DNA of 64,000 nucleotides from Microcaldota archaeon (GCA_020854835.1 JAHKLX010000003.1:1-64000), one strand, 5' to 3'; counted from the stretch's first letter, positions 27,347 through 36,090 are shown. Program-made: numbers and translations. The notes: generated from the letters alone by a model not told the origin.

Positions 27347-28669
27347 ATGGATAAAAAACCAAATGTGGATGTGATGTTTAGAAGAGGAGAATACCCTGAC
27401 AAATACTGTTTAGGAGTAGATGGATGGGCCTTTTCAGAAGAAAAACTTTCAGAAGTTTTAGTAGATGGGACACGAAAATTATTAACGTTGGATTTGAGCA
27501 TTTCCCCATATGGATTTGTTGAGTTGGTAAACAAAGGGGACAAAAAAGAACGTTCAGTGCTTGTAGAAAAAAACTATGATAAAATTTGCCCTAACAACTG
27601 CCCAGGATGTTTTGAGAGGGAAGCAGAGGTCCGTAACCCTTTGCTTAGTTTTGCTGAGATAAAAGATATTGTTGATCAAGCAGTAGAACTTGGACTAGAG
27701 TCAGTAAAGTTTTTAGGACCTGGAGAATTGATTACAAACCCTGATTTTTGGGAAATTCTTGATTACTTTAAAGAAAAAAATGTTAAAATGTTGATTTTTA
27801 CAAAAGGTGAGATACTTGGAGATGATAAACTTGCATTGAAATATCAAAAAATGAGTTCAGAAAAATTAACAATGAAGCTTTGTAGTTATTCAAACGTGCG
27901 CATATTGATTGACTGCAGAAGTTTTGATGAGGAAAAATCAAACAAACTTACCAGAAGTGAAGCAGATAATTCATTTAAAGCTAGAAATAGGGCAATAGAA
28001 TTATTGGTGAGAAATAAAATGAATGCTGATCCTTTCTGCCAACGTATGTCATTGCAAACCAACCCAGTAACTCAAAACACGATGAGTGAAATCTTAGACA
28101 TTTTTAAATGGGGCACTGAGAGGAACATTCCTGTTTGCGTAACAGCAACAATGGTCAGTGGAAGAGGGCACAAATTGGAAAAGCAAGCTCGAAACCTCGC
28201 ATTTGAAGAAAAATTAATTCACTTATACACTGACATTTACCTACATATCATAGATTTGGGCATAGTTAAATTAGATCGCCTGACAGTTGAAGGTATTTCT
28301 CCTTATGCAGGAACTGCGCCATGTAATCAATTAAGTTGTGGCATGTTCATCAGAAAAGATGGAGTAGTGTTGCGTTGCCCAGGAAATGATTCTCCAGAAT
28401 TTGAGATTGTAGATGACGTTAGGGAAAAACCTCTAAAAGAGATATGGAAAAACAGTGTAAACTATAATCTTGGTCCAGTTTTTAACAACCACTGTGTGAA
28501 AGATGGATTTTCATTGCCTGTTAGGTTGTACGAGGAAGTAATGAGAAGGGTGATAGACACCTTGAAAATTAAGGAAAGTGGCACACAGAACATAGCAGAG
28601 ATCGAGGGAACTGTCAAACGCAGAGAGATATTGGAAACTGGAAAAACACAACATAAAAGAAAAGTGTGA
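27347..28669 (+). CDS. Radical SAM protein with C-terminal Cys cluster (paralogue 1)
   Basis: Radical SAM enzymes bind a 4Fe-4S cluster through CxxxCxxC and cleave SAM to a 5'-deoxyadenosyl radical. Here the motif is C81-C85-C88 (KICPNNCPGCFERE). The 440-residue protein has a SPASM-like C-terminal Cys region (APCNQLSCGMF, VLRCPGND, NNHCVKDGF) that may hold an auxiliary cluster. It is paralogous to the next gene: the three cysteines are at identical positions and the N-terminal ~80 residues align (WAFSEE.L versus WWFPKN.L; LLTLDLS versus ILTLDMD). Substrate unknown; peptide or RNA modification are options. GAGGTGGTGG precedes the ATG. A 9-base gap to the partner implies one transcript. Confidence 0.88.
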   Translation: MDKKPNVDVMFRRGEYPDKYCLGVDGWAFSEEKLSEVLVDGTRKLLTLDLSISPYGFVELVNKGDKKERSVLVEKNYDKICPNNCPGCFEREAEVRNPLLSFAEIKDIVDQAVELGLESVKFLGPGELITNPDFWEILDYFKEKNVKMLIFTKGEILGDDKLALKYQKMSSEKLTMKLCSYSNVRILIDCRSFDEEKSNKLTRSEADNSFKARNRAIELLVRNKMNADPFCQRMSLQTNPVTQNTMSEILDIFKWGTERNIPVCVTATMVSGRGHKLEKQARNLAFEEKLIHLYTDIYLHIIDLGIVKLDRLTVEGISPYAGTAPCNQLSCGMFIRKDGVVLRCPGNDSPEFEIVDDVREKPLKEIWKNSVNYNLGPVFNNHCVKDGFSLPVRLYEEVMRRVIDTLKIKESGTQNIAEIEGTVKRREILETGKTQHKRKV

Positions 28670-28678
28670 GGTGAGGAA

Positions 28679-29917
28679 ATGAAAAAATTATGGCAACCCC
28701 CAAGAGGGATAATTGGGAGAGAGAACACAGAAATTGCAGCGTACATATCTTTAATAGAAAAACGCTACGGTCCATTACCAAAACAAAATGTGGTGGAAAG
28801 ATTTGGGGATAATTATGTTAATGGATTATGTGGGTGGTGGTTTCCCAAAAACGTTCTGATCTCAGCCAGATTGAATAATCAAATACTAACTTTGGATATG
28901 GATGACCCTGGCCAGATTTGTAAATTGAATTGTATTTATTGTTTTGCAAAAGCAGGAGAAAAAACTGGTGTTGACTACAGGCCCACAGCTGGTGAAGCCC
29001 GCTTAACTTATGAAGAAATAAGAAACATAGTTCTTGCAGCAAAATCCAAGGGATTGCAAAGTATTAAAGTTATTGGATACAGAGAGCCTTTTGAATCAAA
29101 AGAGTTCTTAGATTTTATTGATTTTTGTAGTAAACTAAACATTCGAATTGTAGTTTTTACATCAGCGTATACAATAGGAGAGAAATTTTTCAAGGGAGAT
29201 GTAGATAAAGCAGTAAACTGGTTGGCAGAAAGAAAAGTTTCGCTAATGATAAAACACCATACATTAGATAAAAAAGTGGAAATGGGAATTGTTAATGCTG
29301 ATTTTCCAAATTACCCTGACATAAGAGATACTATTCTCAAAAAACTGATAGAAGATGGGAGATTCACGAATACAATGCCCACAAGATTGGGATTGGAAAT
29401 GGTGCTTTCCAACAAAAACCCTGCTGAATTAAAAGCAATATATGAGACATTTAAGATAGGATATGGGTTGTATGTAGATATTGATGTTCCAATACCTGTT
29501 GGGAGAACTCCTGACCTAAAATCAACAGAAGAAATAGGTTTGAAAAAAAAGGAATATTTGCAGCTGTGTATTGATATCCACAGGATTAACTATGAATATG
29601 GAATACCCTACGAAGGTCCTTCTCCTTTTTTTGGAGGAGATATGTGTAATATAATGCCCATAGGACTCTACACACTGCTTAACAGAGAAATAAGGAGTTG
29701 TTGTGGAAGCAATGAAGTATTGGAGAAAATCCCTGTGAATGTTAATGATACGGGCGATTATGTGATGGAAGTTTTCGACCATAGAACAGACTACTGGAGT
29801 GAATGGATGACAGGAGAAACACATCACCATTGTCCTTATAGATGTAAAACAAAGATTTTGTCGAGAGAAGATTTGGAATATATAGATAAGGCAGTTAAGA
29901 AAATTTATGAGGGGTGA
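28679..29917 (+). CDS. Radical SAM protein with C-terminal Cys cluster (paralogue 2)
   Basis: 412 residues with the radical SAM CxxxCxxC at C81-C85-C88 (QICKLNCIYCFAKAG), the same spacing and position as in the preceding paralogue. C-terminal cysteines (FGGDMCNIMPIG, IRSCCGSNE, HHHCPYRCKTK) suggest an auxiliary iron-sulfur site of SPASM/Twitch type. The central barrel shows the usual strand/helix alternation (SIKVIGYREPFESKEF, IRIVVFTSAY). GTGAGGAA lies just ahead of the ATG. It is followed, after a new TATA-like element, by a Nudix gene. Substrate unknown. The two paralogues may form a heterodimer; that is inference. Confidence 0.88.
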   Translation: MKKLWQPPRGIIGRENTEIAAYISLIEKRYGPLPKQNVVERFGDNYVNGLCGWWFPKNVLISARLNNQILTLDMDDPGQICKLNCIYCFAKAGEKTGVDYRPTAGEARLTYEEIRNIVLAAKSKGLQSIKVIGYREPFESKEFLDFIDFCSKLNIRIVVFTSAYTIGEKFFKGDVDKAVNWLAERKVSLMIKHHTLDKKVEMGIVNADFPNYPDIRDTILKKLIEDGRFTNTMPTRLGLEMVLSNKNPAELKAIYETFKIGYGLYVDIDVPIPVGRTPDLKSTEEIGLKKKEYLQLCIDIHRINYEYGIPYEGPSPFFGGDMCNIMPIGLYTLLNREIRSCCGSNEVLEKIPVNVNDTGDYVMEVFDHRTDYWSEWMTGETHHHCPYRCKTKILSREDLEYIDKAVKKIYEG

Positions 29918-29956
29918 TTCATACTCTTTTAAAAACATTGATGACAAAACTTATTT

Positions 29957-30418
29957 ATGTCAGAGATTAATTGGAGGGATAGATGTTGGGTCACTACTGT
30001 TTTTCTTGTTAGAAAAGATGAAAAAGTTTTGTTAACATGGAACGGGAGACTAAACACTTGGATACCTATTGGTGGACATATTGATCCTGGTGAAACTCCA
30101 GAAGAAGCAATAAAAAGAGAAGTTGTAGAAGAAGCACCCGGCTATGAATTTGTTTTGATCCCAGAACCTCATTATGAAAACAACGGAGATGTAAAAGTTT
30201 TGAAACCGTACAGGTTTCAAATTGAAAAAGTTCCCCACCATAACTTGCATATGAATTTTGTTTTCTTTGGAAAATGCACCAGATATACGGATATAAAGGA
30301 AAACGATGAAGGGGATAAACTGAAGTGGTTTTCAAAAGATGAAATTGAGCAGGATCCTATAATGATAGAAAGTGTTAGAAAACTTGCGCTGGAAGCCCTA
30401 ACTCAAATAAAATTCTAA
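29957..30418 (+). CDS. Nudix hydrolase
   Basis: A 153-residue pyrophosphohydrolase with a full Nudix box, GGHIDPGETPEEAIKREVVE continuing EAPG: the glycine, first Glu and REVVEE metal ligands are present. The N-terminal strand (VFLVRKDEKVLLTWNGRLN) is typical of the fold. Substrates of such small Nudix enzymes are nucleoside diphosphates linked to another group; nothing here decides which. The gene appears leaderless, with a TATA-like CTTTTAAAAAC about 27 bases upstream. It sits between the radical SAM pair and the methyltransferase pair on the same strand and may clean up or prepare a nucleotide for that pathway (inferred). Confidence 0.9.
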   Translation: MSEINWRDRCWVTTVFLVRKDEKVLLTWNGRLNTWIPIGGHIDPGETPEEAIKREVVEEAPGYEFVLIPEPHYENNGDVKVLKPYRFQIEKVPHHNLHMNFVFFGKCTRYTDIKENDEGDKLKWFSKDEIEQDPIMIESVRKLALEALTQIKF

Positions 30419-30431
30419 TTTTGTAAACGAA

Positions 30432-30445
30432 GATTTATAAACATA
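30432..30445 (+). promoter_or_regulatory. TATA-like box before the methyltransferase pair
   Basis: GATTTATAAACATA, an archaeal TATA consensus, lies about 35 bases ahead of the TTG start at 30475, leaving room for a short leader with the GGTGAT ribosome site at 30465-30470. Confidence 0.5.
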
Positions 30446-30474
30446 AATATACATATTATATAACTGGTGATACC

Positions 30475-31110
30475 TTGGGACTCAAACTTGGAAACATATC
30501 GGAAAAATCAGTTGAAGATTACAAAAAAACATTCAGAGATATGCCAAATTCAAGAAACTTCCAACAATATTCAAATGCAATATATAATAGTTTTAAATGT
30601 CCACTCAATGGAATGTTTGATAGGGCTGCTGAAATTGCATATCCTGGAATCCCAGTATGGATCGATATAGGGTGTGGAAAAGGTGTTGCACTTTCAGAAG
30701 TTGCAAAAGGAACAGTTAAACCAGCAGGGAGTACACCCTTCAGATGTGTTGGAATTGATTTTAGATCTCAGGAAATAGAACTGCCTGTTGAATTTGTGAA
30801 TGCAGACATGGATTTGATAACAGAACATGAAATTGCTTTGTTGCCCAGGGCGCACATAATTACGAGTTTTTGGGGGATGGATTATTCTGCAAATGCCATA
30901 GAAACTTTTGTTAAGTTCTACAATCATTTAGAACCCGGAGGAGTTTTTGTTTTTACTATGGAAAAATTTACAAGACATGAAATTGCAGAAAAATTAAAAG
31001 CTATTGGGGACGCGAATGTTTTTCATACCCACCGCATGCCAGAAACATTTGAACCTTTCCCGTACATTTTTTTGGTTTTCAAGAAAAGGGGGGAAAATAA
31101 TGTCATATAA
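30475..31110 (+). CDS. Class I SAM-dependent methyltransferase (paralogue 1)
   Basis: 211 residues with the Rossmann-like SAM fold: motif I WIDIGCGKGVALSEV near residue 60, an acidic strand-2 end (CVGIDFRSQEIELP), and a motif II-like VNADMDLI. It is paralogous to the next gene (shared P.WID..CG.G, VGIDF...E.E.P, A D.D.IT pattern). The start is TTG: GGTGAT lies 4 bases before it and no ATG occurs near the true N-terminus. The stop overlaps the next gene by 11 bases. Substrate unknown. Confidence 0.82.
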   Translation: MGLKLGNISEKSVEDYKKTFRDMPNSRNFQQYSNAIYNSFKCPLNGMFDRAAEIAYPGIPVWIDIGCGKGVALSEVAKGTVKPAGSTPFRCVGIDFRSQEIELPVEFVNADMDLITEHEIALLPRAHIITSFWGMDYSANAIETFVKFYNHLEPGGVFVFTMEKFTRHEIAEKLKAIGDANVFHTHRMPETFEPFPYIFLVFKKRGENNVI

Positions 31111-31837
31111 AATCAGAGATTCAAAGATAAAAACACATGTTCGAAACTCCTCAGAAGTAAGGGGATATAAAAATGATCGAGGATTGTATAATTATGACTT
31201 GCTCCTTAGATTTAGTTTTTACGATAAACTTGGTATCCCTAAAGAATCATCAATAAAATATTTTTTGGAGATGGCTGAAGTTAATGCTACTGAGGCGGGT
31301 GAAAAACCAATTTGGATTGATTTTTGTTGTGGAACAGGCGATGTATTACGCGAGCATATGCAGGACTCAGACCCTCTTAATTTTCAATATGTTGGAATTG
31401 ACTTTCAGATGCATGAAATGGAACCGCCCATATCTTTCGTGAGAGCTGATTTAGATCGAATCACATCCGAGGAAATTAAGGAAATTGCACCAAGCCTATA
31501 TTTTGCTACTTGTATTGAAGGACTCCAGTATACAAAACATGTGAAGGAAAATATTGAGAAAGTATACCAATCTTTAGTCATGGGGGGAATTTTTGTTTTC
31601 ACTGCGATGTGGGGATCAAAAAGCATGACACGAGGGCAGTGGCACAGAAGCGCTTTCACATACTTACCAAGAAATTTTGGAAAGGAAATGATGAGAAATA
31701 TAAGTAAAATGCCGAAAAGTTTTGAGTATTATAAAGAGCAATCCGAATTCAATCATGGGGAAGTAATGACCTTTGCAAAAAAAGGTGATTGGTTCTGTTT
31801 TGTTGTTATAAAAGAAACAGAGAGATTTTGGCAGTGA
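31100..31837 (+). CDS. Class I SAM-dependent methyltransferase (paralogue 2)
   Basis: 245 residues. Motif I is WIDFCCGTGDVLREHM, followed by YVGIDFQMHEMEPPISFVRA and a conserved DLDRITSEEI shared with the preceding methyltransferase. The C-terminal strands (GGIFVFTAMWG, WFCFVVI) complete the fold. The ATG at 31100 follows AAAGGGGGG; a longer in-frame extension would overlap most of the previous gene's end. The 11-base overlap with paralogue 1 implies coupled translation. Together they echo the paralogous radical SAM pair upstream. Confidence 0.82.
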   Translation: MSYKIRDSKIKTHVRNSSEVRGYKNDRGLYNYDLLLRFSFYDKLGIPKESSIKYFLEMAEVNATEAGEKPIWIDFCCGTGDVLREHMQDSDPLNFQYVGIDFQMHEMEPPISFVRADLDRITSEEIKEIAPSLYFATCIEGLQYTKHVKENIEKVYQSLVMGGIFVFTAMWGSKSMTRGQWHRSAFTYLPRNFGKEMMRNISKMPKSFEYYKEQSEFNHGEVMTFAKKGDWFCFVVIKETERFWQ

Positions 31838-31892
31838 TGTTAAAACCAGAAGAGCACAACCTTTATAAACACTTTTATATACTAACTATAAC

Positions 31893-32777
31893 ATGATGCC
31901 CAGAGTTGCTAATGGTGGAATTGAACGTACTAGGGAAAAATTAGAAAAAGACAATAAACATCCCAAGGTTATTGGAAAGATTCTCGATAGTAGAGATATT
32001 GTTAAAGTCTTTGAGGTCTTGGGCCATCATCCTTTGGTGCAAACCCCTAACGGAGTAAAAGCTAGAGAAGCAAGTGTGTATTTTAGATCTGAAGAAAAGG
32101 CAAAAGAATTTGAAAGAAGAGGAATTATCTCCAAACATACACAAGAAAGACCCTATATATTTGAAATTCATACACCAAAAAAAGATATTGTTATGTTTTC
32201 AAAAGATGAAAAGATTTTATTGAGCGAATTTGAAAAAATGGTTGAAGAGTCAGAAGATCACAAAACCAGGATGAAAGAGATTTCGCAGCATTTAATAGAA
32301 CCTTATATATCAAGAATATTGCAAGACCTTCCAGTAGAAGCGGTTATCGGTGTGGGGGGAGTTTTCAATAAAAATGCGTATATCAATCCAGAATTCACAG
32401 ATATTGACTATATAATACTTTTTGACGAATCTAAATCAGAAACAGATTACGGACCCCGATTAGGCCAAAGATCATTTAATGTGGCATGGGAAATTGCAAG
32501 AAAGCTTAGGGATATGCTTTGGAGATTTGATACAAAGGTTATAGAAAATGTTGGCTATGGGAACTCCTGGGCCCCTTATACAATTTGGGACGGGGGACAC
32601 ACAGGATATTTCTTAGAATTTTCGTTGATACCTATTGGCCTATTTATGGAAATGTGGAAGTATAGGGTAGAAGAAACTAGGCTCCCTTATGATGTTGAAA
32701 ATTTTTCACAATCTCAAATTATTTCTGATCCTGTTAAAATCGGAGAGGAATTTAAAAGGATTATGATTGGACAATAA
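31893..32777 (+). CDS. Nucleotidyltransferase-like protein
   Basis: 294 residues. Residues 150-180 look like the core of a pol-beta-type nucleotidyltransferase: glycine-rich GVGGVF followed by a strand with two acids, TDIDYIILFDES (Asp170 and Asp172), the usual metal ligands. The N-terminal ~100 residues are unrecognised and basic. It seems leaderless: TATA-like CCTTTATAAACAC lies ~30 bases before a double ATG. The target is unknown; adding a nucleotide to RNA, protein or an antibiotic-like small molecule are all possible. It is followed after 2 bases by the small Rossmann-like gene. Confidence 0.65.
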   Translation: MMPRVANGGIERTREKLEKDNKHPKVIGKILDSRDIVKVFEVLGHHPLVQTPNGVKAREASVYFRSEEKAKEFERRGIISKHTQERPYIFEIHTPKKDIVMFSKDEKILLSEFEKMVEESEDHKTRMKEISQHLIEPYISRILQDLPVEAVIGVGGVFNKNAYINPEFTDIDYIILFDESKSETDYGPRLGQRSFNVAWEIARKLRDMLWRFDTKVIENVGYGNSWAPYTIWDGGHTGYFLEFSLIPIGLFMEMWKYRVEETRLPYDVENFSQSQIISDPVKIGEEFKRIMIGQ

Positions 32778-32779
32778 AT

Positions 32780-33373
32780 ATGCGAACTGTGATATTTGGG
32801 CCTGGAAACATTGAAGAACATCTAAATCGTCTTATCAAACATAAAAAAATAAAAAATTCAGAAGAGTATTGGCAACATGTTGATAAGATTGTTGAAAAAC
32901 TTAAAGGGAAAGAACTTGTTCTTTTACCTGATAGGGGACTTCCTTTTGAAATAGCAAAAAGAGCCAAAAAACAAGGAAATAAAATAATTTATGTCATTCC
33001 CAAAAACGATAAAGAATGGGGAATAAAACACATTGAAAAAAACATTGAAGATTTTCCTCCAGATGAAATAATTGATTGTGAAACTTGGAGAAATCAACAT
33101 TTTGTTATGGGCATTTTGGGAGAAGAAATTCTGTATTTGGGGCATACTTCTGGAACATTTTATGAGATTGGAAATGCATATTATATTTACAAATTAATAA
33201 CAGGGAAAAAGAAGGGGGCGGAAATTGATCCTTTAAAAATTCATTCTGAAACAAGAGCCCATTTAACAAAGAAATTCATAACTTATGTTTACAAACCCTT
33301 TTTAGTTGAAGATTTCCCAATTGATTTCAAAGAAATTGTTAAAGATATGAATGGAGAAATAAAAGAATTATAA
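32780..33373 (+). CDS. Small Rossmann-like protein, possibly SLOG/LOG-related
   Basis: 197 residues. The N-terminal alternation of strands and helices (TVIFGPGNIEEHL, LVLLPDRGLPFEIAKRAKKQ, IIYVIPKND) resembles nucleotide-binding SLOG/LOG-type folds, but the diagnostic PGGxGT motif is not seen, so the assignment is weak. A later hydrophobic stretch (GHTSGTFYEIGNAYYIYKLI) may line a ligand pocket. It is placed 2 bases after the nucleotidyltransferase gene and is certainly part of that transcript. The 3' end overlaps the convergent methyltransferase gene by 6 bases. Confidence 0.6.
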   Translation: MRTVIFGPGNIEEHLNRLIKHKKIKNSEEYWQHVDKIVEKLKGKELVLLPDRGLPFEIAKRAKKQGNKIIYVIPKNDKEWGIKHIEKNIEDFPPDEIIDCETWRNQHFVMGILGEEILYLGHTSGTFYEIGNAYYIYKLITGKKKGAEIDPLKIHSETRAHLTKKFITYVYKPFLVEDFPIDFKEIVKDMNGEIKEL

Positions 33374-34114
33374 TTTTTTTCCTCCAATCAAAAAGAAACC
33401 TTTCTTGGGAAAAAAACCAAACTCCCCAAAAGATTTAGGTTTGGGGTGAGAATCAATAAAAGAAAAGTTATTTTCTTTGAACCATTTTTTTGTTTCCTTT
33501 ATGGTGTGAGTTGATTCATGAGGAACAAGAAAACGATCATAAATAACACGGTCATTTAACCATCTGTCTTTGTAAACTTTCTTAAGAAGTTTTATTTTTT
33601 GATTTAAATTCAAGGGAAGAATTGATAAGATGAAACGATTGAATGTTGTGGGCAAACGGCCATATTTATGATATAAACCAATTTCAATAAAACCGTTTTT
33701 CTTGACAGCATTAGAAATCAAATCAAATCCTTTCTTAGGATTTTTTGTATGGTGCAAAACCCCCAAACAAAAAACAAAATCGTATTTTTTATATTTAAAA
33801 TCAAACAAACTTGAACAAATAAAATTAACATTCACACCAAGTTTTTCTGCTTTCTGTTTTGCTACTTTTATTGATTCTTTAGATTGGTCAATCGCATCAA
33901 CTTCTGCACCCTGCAAGGCATAGTAAATTGGTTTTTCTCCTGTACCACAGCCAATATCTAAAACTTTTTTTCCCTTTAAGTCAGATGGATTAATCTTAAG
34001 AACCTGAAAAATTTTCCTCATTCTCCAGGCAAAGGGCCCTTTTAAAACATCTTTTTTAGATTTGAATTTAATATTGGGATAAGGATATGACAAATAATAT
34101 TCTGGTACTTCCAT
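33368..34114 (-). CDS. SAM-dependent methyltransferase (UbiG-like fold)
   Basis: 248 residues with a clear class I SAM site: VLDIGCGTGEKPIYYALQGA (motif I), VDAIDQSKESIKVA (strand 2), and FDFVFCLGVLHHTKNP-type motif IV (here YDFVFCLGVLHHTKNP). The C-terminal 80 residues are basic and rich in aromatic residues. The substrate cannot be told from sequence; small-molecule, lipid or quinone O-methylation are common in this group. The gene is divergent from the DUF460 gene. Confidence 0.85.
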   Translation of the reverse strand: MEVPEYYLSYPYPNIKFKSKKDVLKGPFAWRMRKIFQVLKINPSDLKGKKVLDIGCGTGEKPIYYALQGAEVDAIDQSKESIKVAKQKAEKLGVNVNFICSSLFDFKYKKYDFVFCLGVLHHTKNPKKGFDLISNAVKKNGFIEIGLYHKYGRLPTTFNRFILSILPLNLNQKIKLLKKVYKDRWLNDRVIYDRFLVPHESTHTIKETKKWFKENNFSFIDSHPKPKSFGEFGFFPKKGFFLIGGKKL

Positions 34115-34166
34115 ATAAACTAATTAAAATGAAAGTTTTATAATCTTAAATCTCCAAAACAAATTT

Positions 34167-35027
34167 ATGAGATTGCTTGCAGGAATAGATCCAGGAACAA
34201 CATTTGGACTATGTTTGTTTGACCTTAAAGGCAATCTTGTATATTTAGAAAGTATAAAAAATGTGGGGAAAGAAGAAATTATAAAAGAAATGATTAATCG
34301 TGGCAAAATTATAGCTATTGCATCAGATAAAACACCTCTTCCCGAAACTGTTTATAAGATAGGGGCTTTGATGAATGTTAGGTGTTATACGCCTCCAAAA
34401 TCAATGCTCCAGGATGAAAAAACAAAAATAACAAAACCTTATTCTCCCAAAGACCTTCATCAAAGAGATGCCTGCGCCGCAGCAATAGGACTATACCGAA
34501 AATTTGAGAATAAATTTAGGCATATTGATTCTCTCGATTTAGACGAAGAAAAAAAAGAAGAAATTAAGGAATTTTTTATAAGGGGACATAGGATAAATGA
34601 ATTGATTAAACCCTCTGAAAAAACAGATTTTGAAAAATCAAAAAGAGCAATGGGCAAGAAAAAGGCTGAATATGTTAAATATCTGGAAAACATAGTTCAT
34701 AGATATGAAGAAGAAATAAAACACCTTAAATACGATATTAAAAAAATACAAGAGGAGAATAAAAAAAAGAGTGATGAAATATATATTCTGTCTAAAAAAA
34801 TACAAACAGAATCATATAAAGACCCTGAAATTAGAGCTTTGCGACATGAAATAAATCGCCTAAAAAGTTTTAATAAAAAACTTAAAAATGAGGGAAAAAG
34901 AAGCAACAACAAAAAAATTACAAAAAAACCGTTGGAAAAAGATGAAAAAAGTGAAAAATCGGATTTAAAAAACCTACTTAGCAAAGTAATTGATGATTAT
35001 CGGTCTAGTAGAAAAAAAGGGAGGTGA
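34167..35027 (+). CDS. DUF460/COG2433 RNase H-like protein with coiled coil
   Basis: The first ~115 residues form a RuvC/YqgF-like RNase H fold: MRLLAGIDPGTTFGLCLFDL has the first catalytic-type Asp, IAIASDKTPLP a second acidic site, and HQRDACAAAIGLYRKF the C-terminal Asp/Glu. Residues ~150-250 are a long basic coiled coil, and the tail is Lys/Glu/Ser-rich. Archaeal COG2433 proteins are usually over 600 residues; this 286-residue form keeps only the nuclease-like part and coiled coil. DNA-junction or RNA processing is plausible but not shown. It appears leaderless, with a TATA-like element 27 bases upstream. Alba follows after 5 bases. Confidence 0.82.
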   Translation: MRLLAGIDPGTTFGLCLFDLKGNLVYLESIKNVGKEEIIKEMINRGKIIAIASDKTPLPETVYKIGALMNVRCYTPPKSMLQDEKTKITKPYSPKDLHQRDACAAAIGLYRKFENKFRHIDSLDLDEEKKEEIKEFFIRGHRINELIKPSEKTDFEKSKRAMGKKKAEYVKYLENIVHRYEEEIKHLKYDIKKIQEENKKKSDEIYILSKKIQTESYKDPEIRALRHEINRLKSFNKKLKNEGKRSNNKKITKKPLEKDEKSEKSDLKNLLSKVIDDYRSSRKKGR

Positions 35028-35032
35028 CTTAG

Positions 35033-35329
35033 ATGACTGAAGAAATACAACATAAACAAGACAACGTAGTATTCGTCGGAAAAAAATATGCTAAAGAATA
35101 TATGTGGGCAGTCGTAACCCAATTTCACCAAGGGGCAAAAGAAGTCATTGTTAAAGCTAGAGGCAAACTCATCTCCAAAGCGGTTGATGTATCTGAAGGA
35201 GTAAAAAATAAATTCATGCCTGATGCAAAAATCAAAGATGTGAGAATAACTACAGAGAAATTAACATCTGAGGACGGAACAAAAACTAATGTATCTGCTA
35301 TTGAAATAGTGTTGATAAAAGAAAATTAG
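35033..35329 (+). CDS. albA: Alba chromatin/RNA-binding protein
   Basis: 98 residues matching Alba, the abundant archaeal dimeric protein that coats DNA and RNA: VVFVGKKYAKEYMWAVVTQF, the RNA/DNA-binding loop with basic residues (VKARGKLISKAVDVSEGVKN) and IKDVRITTEKL. GGGAGGTGACTTAG precedes the ATG, a very strong ribosome site as expected for an abundant protein. It is 5 bases downstream of the DUF460 gene and followed by a T-rich terminator. Confidence 0.95.
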   Translation: MTEEIQHKQDNVVFVGKKYAKEYMWAVVTQFHQGAKEVIVKARGKLISKAVDVSEGVKNKFMPDAKIKDVRITTEKLTSEDGTKTNVSAIEIVLIKEN

Positions 35330-35353
35330 TTTTCTTTTTTTCTTTTAATTTTT
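35328..35353 (+). terminator. T-rich terminator after alba
   Basis: Three T-runs in close order (TTTTC, TTTTTTTC, TTTTAATTTTTC) directly follow the alba stop on the coding strand, the pattern of archaeal intrinsic termination, which needs no hairpin. Confidence 0.6.
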
Positions 35354-35366
35354 CAAGGTGTTCCTC

Positions 35367-35867
35367 ATGACTCTCAGGCTACCCATAAGTATAGAAGAAC
35401 TAAAAAAAGGTGAACTGTTAGAGGAAACTAGGAAGAAACTTAGGGAAGGAAAATTGAGCAAAGTTGATTTGGATGTTACAAAAGCAGTTTATGAGGTTGC
35501 TAAAGAAAAAAATCTTACTGACGTAGGATTTGAAAGAGCTGTTGAGATAGGAGATGTTATAATCATTAGTACACAAAAACAGGATGTTGGTCTTTTGATT
35601 GGAAAGGGAGGAAGTGTTGCTGCTGCATTATCATATAAATTAAATAAAAAAATAAGAATTATTGAACACTCTGATAACCCTCATAAATTGATATCTGATT
35701 TAATAAAACCTGCACTTTTGAAAGGTATAAATGTAAAATATGCTAAAGAAGGTAAGATTTGGAGAGTTAGAATCGATAATAAAAATAAATTGCCAATGAA
35801 TGAAGAAACCTTGCAACTCGCCCTTAAACAATTTTTTACATCAAATGTTGAAATAACTTATGATTAA
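35367..35867 (+). CDS. KH-domain RNA-binding protein
   Basis: 166 residues. A central KH domain has the GxxG loop in LLIGKGGSVAAALSYKLNKK, preceded by a strand-helix unit (VGFERAVEIGDVIIISTQKQ). The N-terminal ~60 residues are helical and basic; the C-terminus has a second partial alpha/beta unit (KIWRVRIDNKNK). The fold is similar to NusA-like KH proteins of archaea. The ATG at 35367 follows AAGGTG; a GTG three codons upstream would place the ribosome site inside the gene. The stop abuts a broken small ORF and then aspS. Confidence 0.82.
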   Translation: MTLRLPISIEELKKGELLEETRKKLREGKLSKVDLDVTKAVYEVAKEKNLTDVGFERAVEIGDVIIISTQKQDVGLLIGKGGSVAAALSYKLNKKIRIIEHSDNPHKLISDLIKPALLKGINVKYAKEGKIWRVRIDNKNKLPMNEETLQLALKQFFTSNVEITYD

Positions 35868-36071
35868 ATGAATAGAAAGAAGAGGAGTTTTCTTTCAAAT
35901 AAATGGGCTTTCCCAGACAATTTTGTTTTAGAACTCGGAAAAAATATTGGATAATTTTTGTCTTAGGGAGCATATCATTTGTTAGAAGATATTTTAAAAA
36001 CAATTGAAAAAGAAAAGGTTTTTGAATTAATCGATTCAATAAATAACCAAAACATGGGAAAAAATATTTGA
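35868..36071 (+). pseudogene. Small broken ORF with two in-frame stops
   Basis: Starting immediately after the KH gene stop, one reading frame of 68 codons reads MNRKKRSFLSNKWAFPDNFV and onward to GKNIG, then TAA, three codons, TAG, and continues as GAYHLLEDILKTIEKEKVFE to GKNI and a final TGA. The two halves have protein-like composition and share the frame, so a gene decayed by two stop mutations is one reading; two tiny ORFs is another. I do not recognise either half. Its 204 bases fill the gap before aspS. Confidence 0.4.
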
Positions 36072-36090
36072 AGATATATGGGTGGATTAT

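Noticed and set aside
35868-36071. Recoded gene using TAG/TAA as sense codons
   Set aside because: Two different stops within five codons and no pyrrolysine or selenocysteine context; other genes stop normally at both codons.
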